The notes: generated by a model not told the origin, from the letters alone. A DNA stretch of 7,581 nt from Lachnospiraceae bacterium (GCA_016281675.1 JAEEJD010000052.1:1-7581), one strand, 5' to 3'. Counted from the first letter of the stretch, positions 1 to 6,381 are shown. Numbers and translations: made by a program.

Positions 1-501
1 TATATCGAAAGAGATGATTTTATGGCGGAGCCGGTGAAGAAATACTTCAGGCTCTTCCCGGGAAACGAAGTGCGTCTGATGAATGCGTATTTCGTAACAT
101 GTACTTCGTATGAGACGGATGCCGACGGAAACGTCACCGTCGTTCACTGCACATACGATCCCGAAACAAGGCAGGACGGAAGAGAGGTTGATCGCAAGGT
201 CAAAGGCACTATACACTGGGTCAACGCACCTACTGCGATTTCCGCGACGGTGAGGTTGTATGAGAATCTTATCGACGAGGAAAAAGGAGTGTATAATGAA
301 GACGGAAGTCTCAACCTCAATCCCGATTCGCTGACGGTCATCGAAGGCTGTAAGATGGAGCCTTCACTTGCGGATGCAAAGGCATATGAATCGTTCCAGT
401 TTGTCAGAAACGGATTCTTCTGTGCGGATTATAAGGATTCAAAACCGGGAGCACCGGTGTTTAACAGCGTGGTATCGCTTAAGAGCAGTTTTAAACTTTG
501 A
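1..501 (+). CDS. glnS: Glutaminyl-tRNA synthetase, C-terminal part (5'-truncated by window edge)
   Basis: The reading frame is open from base 1 and ends at TGA 499-501, giving 166 residues of a protein whose start lies outside the window. The visible part matches the anticodon-binding beta-barrel end of class I GlnRS: it begins YIERDDF, followed by NEVRLMNAYFV, CTYDPETR, KVKGTIHWVNA, VRLYENL, NPDSL, FQFVRNGFFCAD and PVFNSVV. These line up from memory with the end of E. coli GlnRS (YIERxDF, RKVKGVIHWVSA, FQFEREGYFC). The family charges tRNA-Gln with glutamine in the cytoplasm using ATP; the catalytic Rossmann domain (HIGH, KMSKS-type motifs) is not visible here. An internal ATG at 22 is part of this gene and not its start. 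Many Firmicutes instead make Gln-tRNA by GatCAB amidation, so a GlnRS is lineage-informative. Confidence 0.96.
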   Translation, partial: YIERDDFMAEPVKKYFRLFPGNEVRLMNAYFVTCTSYETDADGNVTVVHCTYDPETRQDGREVDRKVKGTIHWVNAPTAISATVRLYENLIDEEKGVYNEDGSLNLNPDSLTVIEGCKMEPSLADAKAYESFQFVRNGFFCADYKDSKPGAPVFNSVVSLKSSFKL

Positions 502-606
502 CAGGAGGGGCCCGCAAAGCGGGAGGAACCTGACTGCACGTGGAGCGCTCATTCGACAAAGTCGGATTCAGATGCGCGACACTCATTCTATTCTTGGAGG
601 TAATAA

Positions 607-1461
607 ATGGGTTTATTGGATGGATTGTCAAACCTCGGACTCGGAAAACTCGAGGGCGCGGATATCTTTGAGGAGGAAAAGAAACCGGCTCCCAAACCGG
701 TAGAAAAGCCTAAGGTGGAAGCACCTTTTGACGAGAATGACGTTTTGTTCGACAAGTCGGCGGAATGTCCCGTATGCGGCAAGGGATTTTCTTACAGGGC
801 CGTCAGGACCGGTAAGGCAAGGCTTCTTTCACAGGATCAGGATCTTCGTCCGAAGTACGATAAGTTCGATCCCGGAAAATACGATGTCGTTGTATGTCCT
901 TATTGCGGCTATGCGACGCTTACGAGATATTTCACATCACTTCCCACAGCTCAGGTTAAGCTGATCAAGGAAGGTATTGTCGGAAAGGTTCACGGGGTTG
1001 CAAACAATCCGATCATGTCATATGATGATGCCATTCAGAGATATCAGCTTGCGCTTGCGTCTTCCATCGTAAAGCGCGCCAAGGACAGCGAGAAGGCATA
1101 TGTCTGCCTTAAGATGGCATGGGTGATCCGCGGCAAGAGCGAGACACTTCCGGCGGACACACCGGATCGCGACGCGGTCATTGAACAGCTTAAGAACGAT
1201 GAGGATGAGGCACTCAAGACTGCTTACGAAGGTTTTGTCAGTGCCCGCCAGAAGGAGAGTTTCCCGATCGCCGGGATGGACGAGATCACGATAGATTATC
1301 TTCTCGCGGTACTCGCTTCAAGGTTCGGCCAGTTTGATGTCGCACAGAAGATGATCGCATCGATCCTTCTGAGCAAGACCGCAAACAGCAGGATCAAGGA
1401 TCGTGCAAGAGATCTTAAGGAACAGGTTCTTAGTGATATGAAAGCGAAAGGAGAACTGTAA
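607..1461 (+). CDS. DUF2225 family protein with two CxxC motifs
   Basis: This 284-residue protein starts at ATG 607 behind a strong ribosome binding site (TTGGAGG, 594-600, spacing 6). Residues 1-20 are a short Gly/Leu-rich segment (MGLLDGLSNLGLGKLEG) and 21-45 a Pro/Lys/Glu-rich linker. Residues 47-130 carry CPVC (C54, C57) and CPYC (C97, C100), the arrangement of DUF2225, in which the four cysteines probably bind a metal such as zinc. Residues 135-280 are mostly helical, possibly TPR-like, with YxxAxxxYxxAL-type spacing. There is no signal peptide, so it is probably cytoplasmic. The family has no established function that I know of. Its stop overlaps the next gene's start (TAATG, 1459-1463), implying translational coupling with the small membrane protein downstream. 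The family call is from recognition of the CPVCGK...VCPYCGY pattern and was not searched. Confidence 0.85.
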   Translation: MGLLDGLSNLGLGKLEGADIFEEEKKPAPKPVEKPKVEAPFDENDVLFDKSAECPVCGKGFSYRAVRTGKARLLSQDQDLRPKYDKFDPGKYDVVVCPYCGYATLTRYFTSLPTAQVKLIKEGIVGKVHGVANNPIMSYDDAIQRYQLALASSIVKRAKDSEKAYVCLKMAWVIRGKSETLPADTPDRDAVIEQLKNDEDEALKTAYEGFVSARQKESFPIAGMDEITIDYLLAVLASRFGQFDVAQKMIASILLSKTANSRIKDRARDLKEQVLSDMKAKGEL

Positions 1462-1907
1462 TGAAGGGATTTGGAAAGTTTATAACATTTGTAGGTGTTA
1501 CCGGGGCAGCTCTTGCGGGATTGTGGTATTTCTGCGAGATGAATAAGAGCAAGTGCGAATGTTCATGCGACGGCGACGATGATGCTGAGGATAATAAAGC
1601 GGGTGAGAGAAGCTATGTTTCTCTTGATCCTGAAATAAAGGAAGCAGCCGAGAATATCAAGGAGAGTGTCAGTGACGGAAAGGACACTCTTAAGAAAGCG
1701 GTAAAATCAGCTGCTCAGGATATCATGGCTAAGGCCGAGGATGCCGCAAAGGGCGTAGGCCTTGTTAAAGACGGCAAGAAGACGAGCGAGTTCGAATTCG
1801 AGGATTTCGATAAAGCTGCAAAGAAAGCAAAGAAGGCGGTTTCAAAGGCTGCCGATGCTGTAGAGGATGCGGCCAAAGAAGCTGCATCACACATTGATAT
1901 CGATTAA
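1461..1907 (+). CDS. Small membrane-anchored Lys/Ala-rich protein with CxCxC motif, unknown function
   Basis: This 148-residue protein starts at ATG 1461, sharing one base with the upstream stop codon. The upstream coding sequence AAAGGAGAAC (1447-1456) supplies the ribosome binding site. Residues 7-24 (FITFVGVTGAALAGLWYF) form one hydrophobic helix after a Lys-containing start, so the N-terminus is probably inside. Directly after the membrane segment come C25, C32, C34 and C36 (KCECSC) and an Asp/Glu cluster (37-44). Residues 56-100 and 116-145 are Lys/Ala/Glu-rich amphipathic helices that look like a diverged duplication (KKAVKSAAQDIMAKAEDAAK against KKAVSKAADAVEDAAKEAAS). This recalls YtxH-like or LEA-like low-complexity helical proteins, but I do not recognise a family. 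Coupling to the DUF2225 gene suggests a shared role. Its last 41 bases overlap the annotated 5' part of the next reading frame. Confidence 0.8.
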   Translation: MKGFGKFITFVGVTGAALAGLWYFCEMNKSKCECSCDGDDDAEDNKAGERSYVSLDPEIKEAAENIKESVSDGKDTLKKAVKSAAQDIMAKAEDAAKGVGLVKDGKKTSEFEFEDFDKAAKKAKKAVSKAADAVEDAAKEAASHIDID

Positions 1908-3003
1908 GACACAATCTGATCGCAAGCCGAAAGTGGCAGGCCTCCTGCCACTTTTTTTGATGTTGTTATTTGCATCGTCCACGCTTCTTACGGCGTGCCG
2001 GAGCGGAAAGCTTCCGACCGAGATAGTGCTGACGTCTGATTTTCTCGACGGAGAAGTGTTCAGGCTTGAAGGTTACCCCTGCATGAAAAACGAACTGATG
2101 GTGTATCTGGCCAACTCCGAAAACGGATACAGCAACGTGTTCGGAAAAGAGATATGGTCGGTACCGGTCGGGGACGGAACGCTTGAGGATTCCTACAAGG
2201 ACAACATACTCGCCAGGATCGCACAGATCAAGACGATGAACATACTCGCAACGGAGCGAGGTGTCACACTTGATGAAGACGATGAGGCAAAATGTGCGGC
2301 GGCGGCAAGGGAATATTATGAGTCGCTTAGCCAGGCCGAGAGGGATTACCTTGATATCGACCGGGATGTGATCGAAAAACTGTACAGAGAGTTTGCGACG
2401 GCTAGTCGCCTGTATGAGACGATAACGGAAGAGGTCAACCCCGAGATAAGCGACGATGAGGCAAGGACGATAACCGTCAGGACGATACTCGTCAAGACAT
2501 ACAGTATCGACGGAAACGGAATCAGACACGAGTATACGACCGAAGAGAAGAAAGCGGCTCTGGCAAAGATCGCCCAGATAAAACAGAAGCTTGACGAGGG
2601 TGTTGCTTTCGAGGTGCTTGCGGCGGATTATAACGAGGATTCAAGAAGCGAGTACAGTTTCGGGCGAGGTATAATGCCGAAGGAATTCGAGGATGCGGCC
2701 TTCAATCTTGCAGTGGGAGAGGTCAGCGACATAGTTGAGACCGAGTACGGGTACCACCTGATATACTGTGTCACGACGTTCAATCCGGACGAGACCGACG
2801 CCAACAAGCTCAAAATAGTCGAGAAGCGCAAACAGGAGGCATTTGACGAGGTCTACAACAATTTCGTTACAACGCTGACATCCAATCTGAACAAGCCGTT
2901 ATATGACAGCATACATTACGATTCCGGCGGAAGCGTTGAAACCACGAGCTTTTTCGAAGTCTACGATAAATATTTCACGATTGTTAGCACTCAACCCGAT
3001 TGA
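1867..3003 (+). CDS. PrsA-like parvulin peptidyl-prolyl isomerase lipoprotein
   Basis: Predicted extracytoplasmic foldase that catalyses cis-trans isomerisation at proline bonds. Numbering from ATG 1867 (378 aa), the signal region has RKPK (19-22), a hydrophobic stretch (23-41) and lipobox LTAC with lipidation Cys44. Residues 60-195 are a SurA/PrsA-type helical N-domain; 200-302 form the parvulin (PPIC) domain, with IAQIKQKLDEG, FEVLAADYNEDS, FGRGIMPKEFEDAAF, VGEVSDIVET and YGYHLIY; the C-terminal tail is helical. The start is uncertain. ATG 1867 has AGAGG directly abutting it, with no spacing. TTG 1894 and GTG 1933 are in frame with weak signals. ATG 1960 would leave only 12 residues before Cys44 with no positive charge, and no ribosome binding site. 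I favour an upstream start because it gives a normal signal peptide. A terminator hairpin (1930-1958) lies inside this region, and the stop codon lies inside the CIRCE element. Confidence 0.87.
   Translation: MRPKKLHHTLISIKTQSDRKPKVAGLLPLFLMLLFASSTLLTACRSGKLPTEIVLTSDFLDGEVFRLEGYPCMKNELMVYLANSENGYSNVFGKEIWSVPVGDGTLEDSYKDNILARIAQIKTMNILATERGVTLDEDDEAKCAAAAREYYESLSQAERDYLDIDRDVIEKLYREFATASRLYETITEEVNPEISDDEARTITVRTILVKTYSIDGNGIRHEYTTEEKKAALAKIAQIKQKLDEGVAFEVLAADYNEDSRSEYSFGRGIMPKEFEDAAFNLAVGEVSDIVETEYGYHLIYCVTTFNPDETDANKLKIVEKRKQEAFDEVYNNFVTTLTSNLNKPLYDSIHYDSGGSVETTSFFEVYDKYFTIVSTQPD
1930..1958 (+). terminator. Intrinsic terminator hairpin inside the lipoprotein gene's 5' region
   Basis: Perfect 11-bp stem AAAGTGGCAGG (1930-1940) / CCTGCCACTTT (1944-1954), loop CCT, in a run of seven T (1952-1958). 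It lies 22 bases past the stop of the 148-residue membrane protein, so it would end the DUF2225 transcript. It also encodes the hydrophobic core of the next gene's signal peptide if translation begins upstream. The reverse strand has only a short T run (TTT), so it is mainly a forward terminator. Confidence 0.85.
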
Positions 3004-3010
3004 GTGCTAA
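2984..3010 (+). promoter_or_regulatory. CIRCE operator (HrcA binding site)
   Basis: Exact match to the CIRCE consensus: TTAGCACTC (2984-2992), nine-base spacer (2993-3001), GAGTGCTAA (3002-3010). In Firmicutes this element binds the HrcA repressor and controls class I heat-shock genes such as groESL and dnaK. Here it lies 125 bp upstream of the htpG start codon and just upstream of its promoter, so HtpG is inferred to be in the HrcA regulon. It spans the last codons and the TGA stop (3001-3003) of the foldase gene. Confidence 0.95.
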
Positions 3011-3016
3011 ATTTTT
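2984..3016 (+). terminator. Possible intrinsic terminator formed by the CIRCE inverted repeat
   Basis: In RNA the CIRCE repeat extends to an 11-bp stem, TTAGCACTCAA / TTGAGTGCTAA, with loop CCCGA, followed by A and five T (3012-3016). This could end the foldase transcript, for which no other terminator is visible before htpG. The stem is AT-rich and a translating ribosome would cover it up to the stop codon within the loop region, so efficiency is doubtful. Confidence 0.4.
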
Positions 3017-3017
3017 C

Positions 3018-3046
3018 TTGACATGACATTTCGGCGGGTTTATTAT
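3018..3046 (+). promoter_or_regulatory. Sigma-A type promoter of htpG
   Basis: TTGACA (3018-3023, perfect -35), 17-bp spacer, TATTAT (3041-3046, -10 with five of six consensus bases). Transcription should start near 3053, giving a leader of about 82 nt before htpG. It begins only 7 bp after the CIRCE element. A near-consensus housekeeping promoter held down by a repressor is the expected design of HrcA-controlled genes. Confidence 0.85.
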
Positions 3047-3134
3047 TCTCATGAATGATGAAAAAATAAGGGAAGCGGCAAATTAAGGAGAGGTTTGACG
3101 CTACCCGCAGAATATAAGAAAAGAGGTAAGAAAC

Positions 3135-5249
3135 ATGGCAAAGACAGGCAGTTTAACGATCAACAGCGAGAATATCTTCCCGATAATCAAGAAGTGGATG
3201 TACAGCGACCACGATATATTCGCACGTGAGCTTGTAAGTAACGGATGCGACGCGATCACAAAGCTCAAAAAGCTCGATGTGATCGGCCAGTACAGCATTC
3301 CCGACGGACGCGACATGGAGATCAGGATCGTCGTGGATCCCGACAATAAGAAGGTTTCATTCACCGATACCGGTCTCGGAATGGACGCCGATGAGGTTGA
3401 AGAGTACATCACCCAGATCGCGTTCTCGGGTGCTACGGCATTTCTCGAGAAGTATAAGGACAAGACAAACGACGATCAGATAATCGGTCACTTCGGTCTC
3501 GGATTTTATTCGGCATTCATGGTAGCCGATGAGGTTCATATTGACACGCTTTCATATAAAGAGGGCGCAAAACCCGTTCACTGGGAGTGTGACGGCGGTA
3601 CTGAGTACTCGATGGACGAAGGCGACAGAGATACGGTCGGAACAACTATCACTCTTTTCCTTAATGAGGATTCTCTGGAGTTTTGCAACGAGTACAGGAT
3701 GAGGGAAGTACTGAAGAAGTACTGTTCGTTCATGCCCACGCCGATCTTCCTTGTTAAGGAAGGTGCCGAGACTCAGTACGAGAACGTTCCGGTTGACGAA
3801 CTTACGGACAGGGATACGGTCATTGAGAAGTTTACTGAAGAGGCGAAGTACGAGGAAGTAGAGACAGACGGCAAGAAGGAAAAGAAAGAGAAGACTCCCG
3901 CAAGGGAAATGGCCAAGATCGTTAAGAGAGAAGTTCCGATAAACGATCCGAACCCTCTGTGGGCAAAGCATCCAAGCGACTGCACAAAAGAAGAATATCT
4001 CGAATTCTACCGTAAGGTCTTCATGGATTACAAAGAGCCGCTGTTCTGGATCCACCTTAACATGGACTATCCGTTCAACCTCAAAGGTATTTTGTATTTC
4101 CCGAAGATCAACATGGAATACGAGTCGATCGAGGGCGTTATAAAGCTTTACAACAATCAGGTGTTCATTGCCGATAACATAAAAGAGGTCATTCCTGAAT
4201 TCCTGATGCTCCTTAAGGGTGTCATCGACTGTCCGGATCTTCCCCTGAACGTTTCGAGATCGGCGCTTCAGAATGACGGCTTCGTCAATAAGATAAGCGA
4301 TTACATTTCAAAAAAGGTTGCCGACAAGCTTGCCGGAATGTGCAAGACCGAGAAGGAAGAATATGAGAAATACTGGGACGACATCAGCCCGTTCATCAAG
4401 TACGGCTGCTTAAAGGACGACAAGTTCTGCGAGAAGATGACCGATTACATCCTCTTCAAGGATATCGACGGCAAGTACATGACGCTGCCCGAGTGTCTTG
4501 AACTTCCCGAGAAGAAGGAAACCGGGGAAGCCACCGATGAGAACGGCGAGAAGGTTGAAGCGGAGGTCGTCGAAGACGAAAAATCATCCGATGCGGATCC
4601 CGAAAAGGACAAGAAGGATGACGGCAAGGACAAGGTCAGAAAGACCGTGTACTATGTTACGGACCTGCAGCAGCAGAGCCAGTACATCAACATGTTCCGC
4701 GAGCAGGGCATGGATGCTGTTGTACTCACACACAATATCGATCAGCCTTTCATCAATCAGCTTGAATCGAAGATGGAAGACGTCAAGTTCATGAGGATAG
4801 ATGCCGATATCACGGATTCGTCCAAAGAGGAACTTAACAAGAAGGATAAGAAGAAGAACGAGAAGGATGCGAAGGATCTGGCTGACCTGTTCAAGAAGGC
4901 TGTCGGAAACGACAAGCTTGAGGTTAAGGTCGAGACGCTCAAAAACGAGAGTATCTCATCCGTACTTACCGTATCCGAGGAGTCGCGTCGTATGCAGGAT
5001 ATGATGAAGATGTATGCGGCAGGCGGTATGGATATGGGAATGTTCGGAAACGAAGGCGAGACTCTTGTTCTTAACAGCAGCAACGCACTCGTCAAGTACC
5101 TGCTCAAGAACAGGGAATCCGAGGATGCGTCGATGTTCGCGGCACAGCTTTACGACCTTGCGGTGCTTTCAAACAGACCGCTGTCGGCTGAGGCCATGAC
5201 GAAGTTTGTGGCAAGAAGTAACGATATAATGCTGAAATTGGCACAGTGA
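3135..5249 (+). CDS. htpG: HtpG, bacterial Hsp90 chaperone
   Basis: Cytoplasmic ATP-dependent dimeric chaperone, 704 residues. Start ATG 3135 has AGAGGT (3122-3127) seven bases upstream. The GHKL ATPase domain (1-205) carries the catalytic Glu32 and Mg-binding Asn36 (ELVSNGCDA), Asp78 with the DTGLGM loop, and the glycine-rich lid loop IIGHFGLGFYSAF (116-128). The middle domain has WIHLNMDYPFNLKGILYFP (305-323) and LNVSRSALQ with Arg375, equivalent to the catalytic Arg of Hsp90. The C-terminal domain includes the conserved SVLTVSEESRRMQ (609-621) and the dimerisation end. All key residues are present. It is about 80 residues longer than E. coli HtpG (624) because of a longer charged N-middle linker (about 207-270) and a second acidic/Lys-rich insert (about 458-502). 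It sits under a CIRCE-associated promoter and is closed by a terminator, so it is probably monocistronic. Confidence 0.97.
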   Translation: MAKTGSLTINSENIFPIIKKWMYSDHDIFARELVSNGCDAITKLKKLDVIGQYSIPDGRDMEIRIVVDPDNKKVSFTDTGLGMDADEVEEYITQIAFSGATAFLEKYKDKTNDDQIIGHFGLGFYSAFMVADEVHIDTLSYKEGAKPVHWECDGGTEYSMDEGDRDTVGTTITLFLNEDSLEFCNEYRMREVLKKYCSFMPTPIFLVKEGAETQYENVPVDELTDRDTVIEKFTEEAKYEEVETDGKKEKKEKTPAREMAKIVKREVPINDPNPLWAKHPSDCTKEEYLEFYRKVFMDYKEPLFWIHLNMDYPFNLKGILYFPKINMEYESIEGVIKLYNNQVFIADNIKEVIPEFLMLLKGVIDCPDLPLNVSRSALQNDGFVNKISDYISKKVADKLAGMCKTEKEEYEKYWDDISPFIKYGCLKDDKFCEKMTDYILFKDIDGKYMTLPECLELPEKKETGEATDENGEKVEAEVVEDEKSSDADPEKDKKDDGKDKVRKTVYYVTDLQQQSQYINMFREQGMDAVVLTHNIDQPFINQLESKMEDVKFMRIDADITDSSKEELNKKDKKKNEKDAKDLADLFKKAVGNDKLEVKVETLKNESISSVLTVSEESRRMQDMMKMYAAGGMDMGMFGNEGETLVLNSSNALVKYLLKNRESEDASMFAAQLYDLAVLSNRPLSAEAMTKFVARSNDIMLKLAQ

Positions 5250-5264
5250 CCATCTTGGCAGTTT

Positions 5265-5295
5265 AGCGCGGAGAATCAATCTCCGCGCTTTTTTT
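5265..5295 (+). terminator. Intrinsic terminator of htpG
   Basis: Perfect 10-bp stem AGCGCGGAGA (5265-5274) / TCTCCGCGCT (5280-5289), five-base loop ATCAA, and seven T (5289-5295). It lies 15 bases past the htpG stop and separates htpG from the receiver-like gene. Confidence 0.95.
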
Positions 5296-5327
5296 GTGTT
5301 CGTGTGAGAAATAATAACAATATATAG

Positions 5328-5355
5328 TGTTCTAAGCGGCAATTTATGGTAAAAT
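5328..5355 (+). promoter_or_regulatory. Extended -10 promoter of the receiver-like gene
   Basis: TGG followed by TAAAAT (5347-5355) is an extended -10 element; TGTTCT (5328-5333) at 16-bp spacing is only a weak -35. The start point would be near 5362, giving a leader of about 27 nt to ATG 5389. The region upstream (5297-5327) is AT-rich. The 11-base core TGGTAAAATAA recurs before the next gene. Confidence 0.6.
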
Positions 5356-5388
5356 AACTATGTATGTGTGTTATTATCGGGGGACGAT

Positions 5389-6381
5389 ATGGATACGAGC
5401 ATCTTATATCTGCAGGCCAATGAAAGAATAGCGAACGACCTGAAGGGCAGGTTTAATGACGAAGGCATTGAATTCATTCGTGCCGAGTCTGCCGCGCAGG
5501 TCTTTGAACTGCTGTCCGAGAGGGAATTCTATCTGGTGTTGTCGGACGGATTTATCCCCGATATGAGGGTGCATGATTTCGTACAGAAGTGTGCGAGGGA
5601 ATATCCCGACGTTCTGCTTAATGTCTGTATGGATCTGACCGATCCGAAGTATGTTCCGATCATTGTGAACGAGGACTGTGTCCGTAAGGTATTCCTGCCT
5701 CCGTGGAACATTGAAGATATCGTTGAGGGCGTTAAGGCGTCGATCGACGAGGCATACATACACCGGGACCTGATACGCAGGATCGGTGAACTCAAGAATG
5801 ACGAAAAAGTGTTTGAGGAAACGCTTGAGCGCCTCAAGGTCTCGCTTCTTCGCCAGCAGTACAGTTATAACAAGATAGCCCCCTTCTTTAACCGCGTGCT
5901 TGACGCGTTCTTAAAGAGAAGGCAGCTTGGTGATTCGTATATCAATTTCGTCAAGAGATCGTGCGATAAGATGCTCCGCCTTCAGACGACAGCATATTTC
6001 AAGGTTAACGATCTTAAGAGCATCATAGAAGAGAACATAAACGAGGCTCTTAAGAGAAACGACGGCGTGACCCTTAAAGAGGTAAAGAGCTGTCTGTACG
6101 GAGACGTACCGAGATTTGCTATGGCGGATCTTACCTTTTCGCTCTGGGTTCTCGCGGTCGCGGAAAGCTACAAGTGCGACAAGGCAACACTCGAGGTGGA
6201 CAGCAGATATGTCACGAGCAGAAAGTGCGAATACAAGCTTTCGGTCACAGGTACCAAAAAAGGCGAGATACCCGTGGATATACAGGTATACATCGCCAAC
6301 ATACTCGGGAACATAATCGACGAATATCAGAAGTACGATACGCCCGGCGGATGGACGTACGAATTGCGTATAACCTTATAA
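5389..6381 (+). CDS. Degenerate receiver-domain protein with kinase-core-like C-terminal region
   Basis: I place the start at ATG 5389 (330 aa), with GGGGGA (5379-5384) upstream; the in-frame GTG 5368 lies only about 6 nt past the predicted transcription start and has no ribosome binding site. Residues 4-120 fold like a CheY-type receiver: strand SILYL, strand FYLVLSD with candidate phospho-acceptor Asp53 (LSDGFIPDM), strand DVLLNVCMD, and VFLPPWNIEDI. However, the acidic pair after strand 1 is replaced by QAN, and the conserved Lys (usual K-P-W/F) is Pro104. Residues 121-155 are probably coiled coil; 155-225 form helices; 240-330 contain a helix ADLTFSLWVLAVAES, strands, and a final GGWTYELRITL, reminiscent of the last strand of a histidine-kinase ATPase domain but without N, G1 or G2 boxes. 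No DNA-binding domain is seen. Cytoplasmic; its target is unknown. Confidence 0.8.
   Translation: MDTSILYLQANERIANDLKGRFNDEGIEFIRAESAAQVFELLSEREFYLVLSDGFIPDMRVHDFVQKCAREYPDVLLNVCMDLTDPKYVPIIVNEDCVRKVFLPPWNIEDIVEGVKASIDEAYIHRDLIRRIGELKNDEKVFEETLERLKVSLLRQQYSYNKIAPFFNRVLDAFLKRRQLGDSYINFVKRSCDKMLRLQTTAYFKVNDLKSIIEENINEALKRNDGVTLKEVKSCLYGDVPRFAMADLTFSLWVLAVAESYKCDKATLEVDSRYVTSRKCEYKLSVTGTKKGEIPVDIQVYIANILGNIIDEYQKYDTPGGWTYELRITL

Noticed and set aside
511..523. Hairpin after glnS as an intrinsic terminator
   Set aside because: Only five base pairs and followed by GAGGAACC, with no T tract.
1966..2529. 187-codon open frame on the - strand
   Set aside because: It lies wholly inside the parvulin lipoprotein gene, which has clear domain motifs; the antisense translation resembles no family and has no ribosome binding site that I can see.
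3051..3086. Eleven-codon open frame starting ATG 3051 in the htpG leader, as a leader peptide
   Set aside because: The ATG is at or before the predicted transcription start and has no ribosome binding site.
3552..4055. 167-codon open frame on the - strand within htpG
   Set aside because: Shadow of htpG; low-complexity hydrophobic/Ser/Phe-rich translation typical of antisense Lys/Glu-rich coding sequence.
5368..5388. GTG 5368 as start of the receiver-like protein
   Set aside because: It is only about 6 nt past the predicted transcription start and lacks a ribosome binding site, while ATG 5389 has GGGGGA upstream and begins exactly before the first receiver strand.
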